This document shows positions 1 through 7,528 of a stretch of DNA of 64,000 nucleotides, one piece after another. The notes under the pieces were generated by a model. The model was not told the DNA's origin. It was given only the letters and a program-made list of their open reading frames with translations, and made no database searches. The stretch comes from Bradyrhizobium sp. AZCC 1721 (lineage in GTDB: Bacteria > Pseudomonadota > Alphaproteobacteria > Rhizobiales > Xanthobacteraceae): contig NZ_JAZHSB010000001.1 of assembly GCF_036924715.1 (NCBI RefSeq), positions 1,293,001 through 1,357,000 of the forward strand. Reading direction: 5' to 3'. The position numbers were made by a program, and so were the translations under genes. Within the stretch, counting starts at the first letter, position 1. Each line of letters starts with the position of its first letter.

Positions 1-1115
1 AACGAAGGCCTGACCGGATAGGCCGGCGAACTCCGCCAGTCCCAGTTGGTCGGGCGCGCCGCAAAGGACGGACGAAACGCCGACAGCGCCGCACCGTCGG
101 TATTGGCAGCGGTGCGCCGGCCCTCGCGGGCGAGGCCATCCTTGAGCGCATGCACGATCAGCGCACGAACAAGCCCGGCGTTGCGAAACCGCACCTCGGT
201 CTTGGCCGGATGCACGTTGGCGTCGACCTCCTGCGGCGCCAGCGTCACGAACAGCGCGACGACCGGATGCCGGTCGCGCGGCAGATAGTCGGAATAGGCC
301 GCGCGCACCGCGCCGAGGATGAGCTTGTCGCGGACCGGGCGGCCGTTGACGAACAGATATTGCCCGAGCGCATTGGCGCGGGTCAGCGAGGGGGCGGCGG
401 CAAAGCCCTCGACCACGACGCCTTCGCGCTCGGAGCGCACTTCAATGGCGCAAGAACGGAAATCGTGACCCAAGATGTCGCCGAGCCGCGTCAGCCGGCC
501 CGCAGCACCCGGCAGCGCCGCGGCCCAGGTCACCGGCGCGCGTTCCTCGCCGGCCAAGGTGAAAGCGATGTCGGGCCGCGCCATCGCGAGGCGCCGCACC
601 ACTTCGCGGATCGCCTCGGCCTCGGTGCGGTCGGTCTTGAGGAATTTCAGCCGGGCGGGCGTTGCATAAAAGAGATCGCTGACCTCGACGCGGGTGCCTT
701 GCGACAGCGCGGCCGGCATGATCTGCGATTTCAGGCCGCCTTCGACCGACAGCGACCAGGCATGCGGTTCGCTGGCGTGGCGCGTGGTGATACCGAGCTT
801 CGCTACGGCGCCGATCGAGGGCAGGGCCTCGCCGCGAAAGCCCAGCGTTCGAATGCGTAACAGATCCTCATCATCGAGCTTCGAGGTGGCGTGACGGTCG
901 ACGGCGAGTGCGAGATCGCCATGAGTCATTCCGCTGCCGTCATCGATGATGCCGATCCGCCGCCTGCCGCCGCCATCGGTGAAAATGTCGACGCGGCTGG
1001 CGCTGGCGTCGATGGCGTTTTCGACCAGTTCCTTCACCACGCTCGCGGGACGCTCGACCACTTCGCCGGCGGCGATGCGGTTGACGACCTGTTCGGGAAG
1101 CTGGCGGACGGGCAT
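1..1115 (-). CDS. mutL: DNA mismatch repair protein MutL (N-terminal part, runs off the left edge)
   Basis: The reverse strand reads from an ATG at 1115 to the window edge, giving about 371 residues of MutL; the C-terminal dimerisation domain lies outside. MutL couples mismatch recognition by MutS to strand removal and is a GHKL ATPase. The ATPase motifs are visible: ELVENAIDA at residues 29-37 with the catalytic Glu at 32, DDGSGM at 58-63 and GFRGEA at 92-97, followed by the S5-like transducer domain. No stop or frameshift is seen. The start is fixed by the conserved opening MPVRQLPEQV. Confidence 0.97.
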   Translation of the reverse strand, partial: MPVRQLPEQVVNRIAAGEVVERPASVVKELVENAIDASASRVDIFTDGGGRRRIGIIDDGSGMTHGDLALAVDRHATSKLDDEDLLRIRTLGFRGEALPSIGAVAKLGITTRHASEPHAWSLSVEGGLKSQIMPAALSQGTRVEVSDLFYATPARLKFLKTDRTEAEAIREVVRRLAMARPDIAFTLAGEERAPVTWAAALPGAAGRLTRLGDILGHDFRSCAIEVRSEREGVVVEGFAAAPSLTRANALGQYLFVNGRPVRDKLILGAVRAAYSDYLPRDRHPVVALFVTLAPQEVDANVHPAKTEVRFRNAGLVRALIVHALKDGLAREGRRTAANTDGAALSAFRPSFAARPTNWDWRSSPAYPVRPS

Positions 1116-1419
1116 GAGGTCTCAGATCGATTCGAGGCTGGACGACGATTTTACGCGGCTACCGAGTCAAATGCATGTGTTCAAAATATTTTTACGGAAC
1201 TTTCCGGATGCTGCGGAGGCGCCGAATATGCGGTCTGCATGTGGCCAAGGATTCGCAAAATGACCTCGAAATCCCTGCACGATCACCACATCGCGCGGCT
1301 TGCATGGCGAGCGCACCGTTCGCGGATAACGACTGATCCGGCGATGAACATGTTCGGGTTGTGAACGGTGCCTGAAGAAACCGAACTGTTTGTCGTTCGA
1401 CAAAACCTTGGAGAAATGG
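1116..1419. other. Intergenic region between mutL and a small secreted-protein gene
   Basis: This 304-base gap separates divergently transcribed genes and should hold both promoters. It has an A/T-rich stretch around 1180-1200. Open frames crossing it on either strand have Arg/Ser-rich, shadow-like composition. I see no RNA gene or clear operator. Confidence 0.5.
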
Positions 1420-1711
1420 ATGAAGCTAGTGAAAACCTCGGCGATCGCGGTTGCAATCTCGGCTCTGCTTGCCGGTCCGGTACTGGGCGCAAGGCGCCTC
1501 ATCCGACACCCAGATCCGCGGCGGAGCAAAGGGCACGACCCAGATGCAGGGCGGCGCGGCGGGCAGCATGGACGAAGACGCGCCGGCGGGCGCCGCGGGC
1601 CAGAGGGCAGGCGCCAAGCCGGGTGCTAAAGGCACCGTCGGAGCGGGCGGTAGTGCAGCGCCGCCCAAGGCCACGGGCGGAGCGGCGACCCCTCCAGCAA
1701 GCAGCCGCTAA
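1420..1711 (+). pseudogene. Small secreted Gly/Ala-rich protein, broken by a one-base frameshift
   Basis: A good signal peptide starts at ATG 1420 (MKLVKTSAIAVAIS, then a hydrophobic stretch to GPVL) but the frame then becomes Arg-rich. Removing one G from the GGG at 1485-1487 restores a signal-peptidase site, VLA/QGASS, and joins the frame that runs to TAA at 1709-1711. The mature protein would be about 70 residues, rich in Gly, Ala, Gln and Pro, with repeated GGA units and no recognised domain. A terminator follows at 1759. The break could be a real mutation or a sequencing error; function unknown. Confidence 0.6.
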
Positions 1712-1758
1712 GTGCCTGGAGGAAACCCGCCTCCTCCGACGGGTTGCTCTCCAACAGA

Positions 1759-1789
1759 ACTCCGGCCGTGTGGCGGCCGGAGTTTTTTT
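1759..1789 (+). terminator. Rho-independent terminator
   Basis: A perfect 10-bp stem (ACTCCGGCCG / CGGCCGGAGT) with loop TGTGG is followed by seven T residues. It lies 48 bases after the stop of the small secreted-protein gene and ends that transcript. Confidence 0.9.
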
Positions 1790-1887
1790 GTGCCTCGACC
1801 GGCGACCCGCGAACCGAAAGCTCGGCCCGGCGGCTCTATTTGACGAGAACGCGCTGACATTCTTTCGCGCAATCAAAGGGAGCTGCT

Positions 1888-2092
1888 ATGTTTTATCGCA
1901 AGAATTTGCCGGGCTGGGAGCGGGCGATGCGGACGATCGGGGGCGTTGTGATGATCGCCTATGGGCTGCTCGGCATGCCCGGCACGACGGCCGGCTACCT
2001 GATCGCGGCCACCGGCGCGGTCGCAATCGCGACCGGATTTTTCGGCTTTTGTCCGATGCGCCATGGTCGGCCGCAGGCTTCCCTCATCATGA
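1888..2092 (+). other. DUF2892 gene footprint inside the fused frame
   Basis: This is the likely original extent of the DUF2892 gene if the two-base deletion near 2058/2059 is repaired. Its last residues would come from the +1 frame (AMVGRRLPSS) and its TGA would overlap the sigma-factor ATG by the common ATGA arrangement, implying translational coupling of a small two-helix membrane protein and the sigma factor. Confidence 0.55.
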
Positions 2093-2616
2093 GCGTGTTG
2101 GTCCGTGCGGGGCGCTTCAATCCCTCGCTGATCGAGGCCGCTCGCGGCGGCGACACCGCGGCGCGGGTGTCGCTGATCGCAGCCGCTCAGCCGGATATCC
2201 GCCGCTATGCCGCACGCAGTTGCCGCGCGGCCGATATCGACGACGCGGTTCAGGAAACGCTGCTGCTGTTGTACCGGCGGGTCGGCACGTTGCGCGCGGT
2301 GACGTCGTTTTCGGCGTGGCTGTTTTCGGTGGCGCGCCGCGCCTGCCTTCGCTTGCTGCGCCGCGCGACGGAAACACGGGCGGCCGACGATGCGAAGGCG
2401 CGCCTGGCGCATCTTGCGCCAGAAGACATTCGCATCGATCTTTCTCGCGCCATCCAGTCGCTGCCCGACCACTATCGCGAGGTGATACTGCTGCGCGATA
2501 TCGAGGAGTTGTCGATCGACGAGATCGCTGGTGTTCTTGGGTTGACACGCGAAAGCGTCAAGGTGCGCATTCACCGCGCGCGGATCATGATCCGGGAATA
2601 TCTAGTTCGCGATTGA
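1888..2616 (+). CDS. DUF2892 membrane segment fused in frame to an ECF sigma factor (probable frameshift fusion)
   Basis: As read, one 242-residue frame. Residues 1-58 match a DUF2892 (YgaP-like) inner-membrane protein with two hydrophobic helices ending in GFFGFCPM. From residue 68 (ATG 2089) it is a complete ECF sigma factor of about 175 residues: region 2 around DIDDAVQETLLLLYRR and region 4 around LSIDEIAGVLGLTRESVKVR. The fusion appears artificial: two extra bases after ATG 2056-2058 would restore the usual CPMCAMVGR ending and a TGA at 2090-2092 that overlaps the sigma ATG. The upstream sequence AAAGGGAG is a good ribosome site for 1888. No anti-sigma gene is adjacent. The sigma part is near certain; the fusion is doubtful. 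Confidence 0.8.
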   Translation: MFYRKNLPGWERAMRTIGGVVMIAYGLLGMPGTTAGYLIAATGAVAIATGFFGFCPMRHGRPQASLIMSVLVRAGRFNPSLIEAARGGDTAARVSLIAAAQPDIRRYAARSCRAADIDDAVQETLLLLYRRVGTLRAVTSFSAWLFSVARRACLRLLRRATETRAADDAKARLAHLAPEDIRIDLSRAIQSLPDHYREVILLRDIEELSIDEIAGVLGLTRESVKVRIHRARIMIREYLVRD

Positions 2617-2634
2617 GACGTCGTGATCGGCGGT

Positions 2635-3060
2635 TCAATCGTCAAAGCGCGCCGTGCGTTTCGCCTTGACGTCGCTGCGGCGCTTCTTGCCTTCCAGCCG
2701 CCGCTGCTTCGATCCGAAGGTCGGCTTGGTCGGTCGGCGCGGCGTCGGGCGGATCAGGGCCTCGCGCAACAATTCGAGCAGGCGATCGATGGCGTCGGCC
2801 CGGTTGCGCTCCTGGGTGCGGAAGCGCTGGGCGTGGATCACGATCACGCCCTCCTTGGTCATGCGCTGGCCGGCGAGCCGCACCAGCCGTGCGGCCGCAT
2901 CCTCCGGCAGCGCGATCTTGCGCGTGTCGAAACGGAGCTGCGCTGCGGTCGCGAGCTTGTTGACATTCTGCCCGCCCGGGCCGGAGGCGCGGACGAAGCC
3001 GATCTCAATGTCGTTTTCGTCAATCGTGAGGTCGCGGGAAACCCGCAGCATGGCGTTCAC
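2635..3060 (-). CDS. arfB: Alternative ribosome-rescue factor ArfB (YaeJ-type peptidyl-tRNA hydrolase)
   Basis: A 141-residue protein with the release-factor GGQ motif at residues 29-31 in the context SGPGGQNVNK, a class I release-factor-like catalytic domain, and a basic C-terminal tail (KQRRLEGKKRRSDVKAKR) of the kind that enters the empty mRNA channel of stalled ribosomes. It lacks codon-recognition domains, as expected for ArfB. It is convergent with the sigma-factor gene, with 18 bases between the stops. Confidence 0.93.
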   Translation of the reverse strand: MNAMLRVSRDLTIDENDIEIGFVRASGPGGQNVNKLATAAQLRFDTRKIALPEDAAARLVRLAGQRMTKEGVIVIHAQRFRTQERNRADAIDRLLELLREALIRPTPRRPTKPTFGSKQRRLEGKKRRSDVKAKRTARFDD

Positions 3061-3129
3061 CGGAATGCTAGAGAATCGGCGAATGCAAGATAGCGGTTTT
3101 GAATTGAAGCCGCTTGCCGCGCGCTCGGT

Positions 3130-3240
3130 CGTTCCCTCCCGCCTTGCGGGGGAGGGTTAGGGAGAGGGGTAAGCCACAAGCACCGGAACTCGCGGCCACC
3201 CCTCTCCCCAGCCCTCCCCCGCACGGGGGGAGGGAGCGCA
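3130..3240. repeat. Palindromic intergenic repeat (CCCTCCC/GGGAGGG family)
   Basis: Two hairpins (CCCTCCCGCCTTGCGGGGGA at 3134 onward and CCTCCCCCGCACGGGGGGAG near 3213) plus the outer pair GGAGAGGGG / CCCCTCTCC form a nested inverted repeat between arfB and the M16 gene. Related sequences occur near 48.8 kb and 63.4 kb. Confidence 0.75.
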
Positions 3241-3278
3241 GAGTGCCGTATCGCTAGAGTGTAGCTAAGCTTAAAGGC

Positions 3279-4649
3279 CTAGTTCGCTCTCGGCGGCGCC
3301 GCGGCGGGCTGCGCGGCGGCTTGCGGGGCGCGGCCGACGATCACGGTGAGCAAGCCCTGGCCCCACAGCTTCTGCGCCGCCTTTTTGGCGTCGTCCAGCG
3401 TGACCGCGTCGACCAGGGCATTGCGCTTCTCGATGTAGTCGATCGGCAGCTTGTCGAGCTGGTATTGCAGCAGTGCCTGCGCCAGCTTCGAAGAGGTGTC
3501 GAGCGCCAGCATCTGCGAGCCCTTGAGGTACGACTTGGCCTCGTCCAGCTCCTTCTGGGTCGGGCCTTCCTCGGCGATGCGGCGGATTTCCTTCTCGATC
3601 GCGTCCACCGTCTCACCGGCGCGGTCGGCACGGGTGCCGGTATTGCCGATGAACAGCGCGGAGCGATCCATCCAGAGCAGGGATTCATAAACGGAATAGG
3701 CAAGGCCGCGCTTTTCGCGCACCTCCCTGTAGAGCCGCGATGACAGCCCGCCGCCGCCGAGGATGTGGTTCACGACGTAGGCGGCCATGAAATTCGGATC
3801 GTGGCGGCGAACGCCGGGGCCGCCGAACGTCACCACGGTCTGCGGCACGTCGAGCGGCACGAACGCGCGCTGCGGCGGCTTGGTGGCCTCGACCTCGGCG
3901 ATCGGCGTGAGGCTGGCCTTGGCCGGCAGTCCGCCGAACGTCTTGTCCAGGAGCTTGCCGAGCGTGTCGGCATCGACGTCGCCGACCACAGCGATCCGCA
4001 AGTTATCCTTTGCAATCACGCGGCGGACGTAGTCCTTCATGTCGGCGACATCGATCTTCGGCACGCTGTCGAGCGTGCCGTTGGCCTGCCGGCCGTAGGG
4101 ATGATCGCCAAAAGCGACTTCCAGGAATTTACGGCTCGCCAGCGAGGTCGGGTTGGTGGTGTCGCGGCGCAGCCCGGAGAGCACCTGCGCGCGAATGCGC
4201 TCGACGTCGGCGGCATCGAAACGCGGCGAGGTCAGCGCCAGATGGAGCAGGCCGAAAGCCTCGTCCTTGTTGTCCTTGAGCATCCGAAGCGAGCCGCGGA
4301 AATAATCCCGGGTCGACGAAAAGCTCAGTTCGATGGCGCGGCGCTCGAGGCGCTCGTGGAAGGTTTTGGAATCGAGATCGCCGGAGCCTTCATCGAGCAG
4401 GCTGGCGACCATGTTGCCGACGCCGGACTTGCCGGCCGGATCCTGGGCGGCGCCGCCGGCGAAGGCGTATTCCATCGCTATCAGCGGCACAGTGGCGTCC
4501 TGCACGAACCAGGCCTCGATGCCGCCAGGCGAGACCAGCCGCTGGATCTTGGCTGCGGCGTGCGACGGGCTCGCCGCCAGCAACAGCAGGACGGTGACGG
4601 CGATCAGGGCGGATGCGAGGCGCTGCGCGGAAATCGAAAAACGGATCAC
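3279..4649 (-). CDS. M16 (pitrilysin-family) zinc-peptidase-like protein, non-catalytic partner
   Basis: Exported 456-residue protein with a signal peptide ending near PSHA. It has both M16 halves, including the C-terminal GGGLSSRLYREVREKRGLAY segment that shapes the substrate site. The position of the HxxEH zinc motif reads NMVASLLDEG, so metal ligands are missing; in this family such subunits pair with a catalytic subunit. The GTG start at 4649 overlaps the TGA of the catalytic M16 gene (GTGA), so the two are co-translated. An in-frame extension to 4724 exists but runs inside the neighbour and would bury the signal peptide. Confidence 0.9.
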   Translation of the reverse strand: MIRFSISAQRLASALIAVTVLLLLAASPSHAAAKIQRLVSPGGIEAWFVQDATVPLIAMEYAFAGGAAQDPAGKSGVGNMVASLLDEGSGDLDSKTFHERLERRAIELSFSSTRDYFRGSLRMLKDNKDEAFGLLHLALTSPRFDAADVERIRAQVLSGLRRDTTNPTSLASRKFLEVAFGDHPYGRQANGTLDSVPKIDVADMKDYVRRVIAKDNLRIAVVGDVDADTLGKLLDKTFGGLPAKASLTPIAEVEATKPPQRAFVPLDVPQTVVTFGGPGVRRHDPNFMAAYVVNHILGGGGLSSRLYREVREKRGLAYSVYESLLWMDRSALFIGNTGTRADRAGETVDAIEKEIRRIAEEGPTQKELDEAKSYLKGSQMLALDTSSKLAQALLQYQLDKLPIDYIEKRNALVDAVTLDDAKKAAQKLWGQGLLTVIVGRAPQAAAQPAAAPPRAN

Positions 4650-6037
4650 GAGCGCTTCTCCTCGCGTTTTTGCGCGGTATCCTTGATCAGATAGCCCGTC
4701 ACCGAGCGTTTCTTGTCGAGCCATTTCTGCGCGGCGTCACGGACCTGCTCGGCGGTGACGGCGCGAATCCGGTCCGGCCAGCTCCTGATGTCGTCGATGG
4801 AAAGCCCCGTGGTCAGCGCGCCGCCATACCAGCGCGCCAGCGTGGCCTGGTTGTCCTGGGCGTAGATCGCTTCCGCAATCAACTGGGTCTTGACCCGCTC
4901 GAGATCCTCGGCGCGGGCCGGGTTTTGGATGACCTCCGCGATCACGCCGTCGATCACCTGCTCTACTTGCGAAAACTCCACGCCGGGCTTTGGCGAAACC
5001 GAGATCGAGAACTGCGAGGGATCCAGCGCGGTGCCCTGGTAACCGGCACCGGCGCTGATCGCGAGCTGACGGTCGATTACCAGTGCGCGATAGAGATAGG
5101 AGTTGGAGCCGCCGCCCATCAGCTGCGCGAGCACGTCGAGCGCCGGGCCTTCGCCGGCCGCAGCGGTCGTGGAAGAGGGGACGAGATAATAGCGCCGCAG
5201 GCTGGTCTGTTCGACGCGCGGATCGGACAGCGTCACCGTGCGCGGTGCCGCTGGCACCGGCTCCTGCGGGCGGATTCGTTGCGCCGCAATGGCCGGCTGC
5301 GCCGGGATGCCGCCATAGGCCTTCTCGACCATCGCTTGGACTTCCTTGGCATCGACGTCGCCCGCGATCACCAGGATCGCGTTGTTCGGCGCGTAGAAGC
5401 GCTTGTAGAACGCCAGCGCATCCTCGCGGTCGAGCTTCTCGATCTCCTGGCGCCAGCCGATCACCGGGCGGCCATAGGGATGGTTGAGATACAGCGCCGC
5501 CATGATCTGCTCGGTGAGCCGGGCGTCCGGATTGTTGGCGACCCGCATGTTGAATTCCTCGAGCACGACATCGCGCTCGGGAAGCACGTTCTCATCCTTG
5601 AGGATGAGGCCGGTCATGCGGTCGGCCTCGAATTCCATCATTTTCGCCAACTGCTCGCGCGGCACGCGCTGGAAATAGCCGGTGTAATCGAGCGAGGTGA
5701 AGGCGTTCTCGTTGCCGCCGATCCGCAGCACGGTCTGCGAAAATTCACCGGCGGGATGTTTCGCGGTCCCCTTGAACATCAGATGTTCGAGGAAGTGCGC
5801 CAGTCCGGATTTGCCCGGCGTCTCGTCGGCGGAGCCGACCTTGTACCACATCATCTGCGTGACGACGGGCGTGCGGTGATCCGGGATCACCACGACTTGC
5901 AGGCCGTTGTCGAGGGTGAAGCTGGCGGGACGTTCCGACGTGACCGTGGTCTGGGCGAATGCGCCGCCGGCGGAGAAAGCAAACGTCGAGATGAGGGCTA
6001 TCGCGAGAGAAACGGCAAGACGGTGTGAGGACATCAT
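4646..6037 (-). CDS. M16 zinc metallopeptidase, catalytic subunit
   Basis: A 463-residue protein with an N-terminal signal peptide (cleavage near GGAFA). The inverted zinc motif HFLEH is at residues 81-85 in the context SGLAHFLEHLMFKGT, with the downstream Glu-rich helix. It is the active partner of the HxxEH-less gene that follows. Such periplasmic pairs are expected to degrade peptides; the substrate is unknown. Confidence 0.93.
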   Translation of the reverse strand: MMSSHRLAVSLAIALISTFAFSAGGAFAQTTVTSERPASFTLDNGLQVVVIPDHRTPVVTQMMWYKVGSADETPGKSGLAHFLEHLMFKGTAKHPAGEFSQTVLRIGGNENAFTSLDYTGYFQRVPREQLAKMMEFEADRMTGLILKDENVLPERDVVLEEFNMRVANNPDARLTEQIMAALYLNHPYGRPVIGWRQEIEKLDREDALAFYKRFYAPNNAILVIAGDVDAKEVQAMVEKAYGGIPAQPAIAAQRIRPQEPVPAAPRTVTLSDPRVEQTSLRRYYLVPSSTTAAAGEGPALDVLAQLMGGGSNSYLYRALVIDRQLAISAGAGYQGTALDPSQFSISVSPKPGVEFSQVEQVIDGVIAEVIQNPARAEDLERVKTQLIAEAIYAQDNQATLARWYGGALTTGLSIDDIRSWPDRIRAVTAEQVRDAAQKWLDKKRSVTGYLIKDTAQKREEKRS

Positions 6038-6201
6038 GACCTATCTGGCGCTAAAATTCCGCAAAGCTGGTTGCCGGCCCTGCGAAACGAATCCGCGCAA
6101 ATGTTAGAAGTAACCCGACAAAACCGTTCGGGATCAAAGCCGCGGCATCGTACACCGCGCTTGGTTCCGGCAATCGTCACGATGGCGAGAGATCAGCTTA
6201 A

Positions 6202-6918
6202 CTAATCGCCATATTTGCCCTTGGCCGGATTATATTCCTTGTTCAGCGATTCCTTCGGTCCGGTGCCGTAGGCAAAATTGGACGACGGTGTCTGGTAGCC
6301 GGGCGGAGGCTGGGTCAGCGATTCCCGCGTCGGCTCACCCTTGAAGGGAGCCGTTTCGGTCTTGCTGCCACCGAACAGGCCGCTGAAGCCGCCGTTATAG
6401 CCGAGCTGCGACGGGCTCAGGATCGGATTGTTGTTGGAGGTGCCAGGCTGCACCGGATCATTGTCCTTGCGCGCGGGCGCCGCGGTCTTGCCTACCGCGA
6501 GTTCGGCCGGCGTCAGGATGCGGGACGCTTCACGCGGGTCCTTGTTCTCTTTCTTGCGGGCCGCAATGGCCGCCTTGCGGCGCTGCTCGTCGGGGTCCTT
6601 TGGCCAGTTCGGCGCCTTCGCGTCGGCCGCGGCCGCGGCTGGCGGCGGCAAATCCAGCTTGGGTGGAACGACCAGCGGGGAGCGCTCGCGGTATTCGATG
6701 CCGCGATTTTCCATGTTGGTGCCGCCAAGGCCGCGCATGATGCCTTCGATGATCTTTTCCTCGAAGGTCTTGTCGTCTTCGTCCTCGTCGTCAGCCGCGC
6801 GCACGGGGCCAGCGGCCATCACGAGACCTATGCCGAGAGCGATGGCGGCGAACCGCAGCGCCCGGGTGAGCGAGCTGGTCTGCATCATCCAGAAGAAGCG
6901 GGGTTCGGTCTCGCGCAT
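6202..6918 (-). CDS. Exported hypothetical protein
   Basis: About 238 residues from the ATG at 6918; a nearby ATG at 6885 gives a cleaner signal peptide (MQTSSLTRALRF, then a hydrophobic core to GPVRA). The mature start is very acidic (DDEDEDDKTFEEK), followed by a Pro/Ala linker, a basic stretch (RRKAAIAARKKENKD) and a Gly/Asn/Pro-rich C-terminus. No domain is recognised. It sits in the same-strand cluster between lspA and the M16 pair, 91 bases after lspA, so it may belong to the ileS-lspA transcript. Confidence 0.75.
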   Translation of the reverse strand: MRETEPRFFWMMQTSSLTRALRFAAIALGIGLVMAAGPVRAADDEDEDDKTFEEKIIEGIMRGLGGTNMENRGIEYRERSPLVVPPKLDLPPPAAAAADAKAPNWPKDPDEQRRKAAIAARKKENKDPREASRILTPAELAVGKTAAPARKDNDPVQPGTSNNNPILSPSQLGYNGGFSGLFGGSKTETAPFKGEPTRESLTQPPPGYQTPSSNFAYGTGPKESLNKEYNPAKGKYGD

Positions 6919-7009
6919 CGCGCTGTTCCCATTCCAATTTCTGCAACACGCGGGGGCCGGGCTTAAGGGGCCTAACGGCGCCAGACCGCAGGGGTCGTAT
7001 CGGCCGGGA

Positions 7010-7528
7010 TCAGGGCGCTTTTGCGGCGGGTACCCCCAGGAACGAGTCATACAATAGGCCCGCTACCCCGGCAACAATGGCCACATCCGCAAGGTTAAAC
7101 ACGTACCAATTGAAGGTTTTTCCCCCGATCTCGATGTGGAACAGGGCGAAATCGACCACCGCGCCGTGCACGAATCGGTCGATGCCGTTGCCGAGCGCGC
7201 CGCCGATGATCAGGCCGAGCGCCAGCGTCGCGAGACGCGTGCTGGAGCGTGCCATCCAGATCCCCAGCACGATCACCGCAATCGCCTTGATCGCCATCAG
7301 CGCAAGCTGGGCGAGTTGGTTATCGCTCTGGAACCAGCCGAAGCTGATCCCGACGTTCCAGGCCAGCACCAGGTCGAAGAACGGCGTGACCCTGACCGCG
7401 CCGCGATTGGCGAGATCGAAGACGTAGAGCAACCAAAGCTTCGAGGCCTGGTCGATCACCAGCGTCACGAGCGCGGCAACGGCGCCGGCGCGAAGGTGAG
7501 GGGTCACGAAGCGCTCCTTGCCGGACAC
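7010..7528 (-). CDS. lspA: Lipoprotein signal peptidase (signal peptidase II)
   Basis: A 172-residue inner-membrane aspartyl protease that cleaves the signal peptide of diacylglyceryl-prolipoproteins. Four membrane helices are visible. The catalytic Asp motifs are GNGIDRFVHGAVVDF and NLADVAI. The GTG start at 7528 directly abuts the TAA of ileS (TAAGTG), so the two are translationally coupled; a second in-frame GTG at 7507 is possible. Linkage of ileS and lspA is common in proteobacteria. Confidence 0.95.
   Translation of the reverse strand: MSGKERFVTPHLRAGAVAALVTLVIDQASKLWLLYVFDLANRGAVRVTPFFDLVLAWNVGISFGWFQSDNQLAQLALMAIKAIAVIVLGIWMARSSTRLATLALGLIIGGALGNGIDRFVHGAVVDFALFHIEIGGKTFNWYVFNLADVAIVAGVAGLLYDSFLGVPAAKAP

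Noticed and set aside
1368-2669. A long plus-strand frame through the sigma-factor region
   Set aside because: Arg/Ser-rich composition and no similarity; it is a shadow of the DUF2892-sigma gene.
4613-6028. A 471-codon plus-strand frame opposite the M16 peptidase
   Set aside because: Antisense shadow: the opposite strand encodes a peptidase with an intact HxxEH motif.
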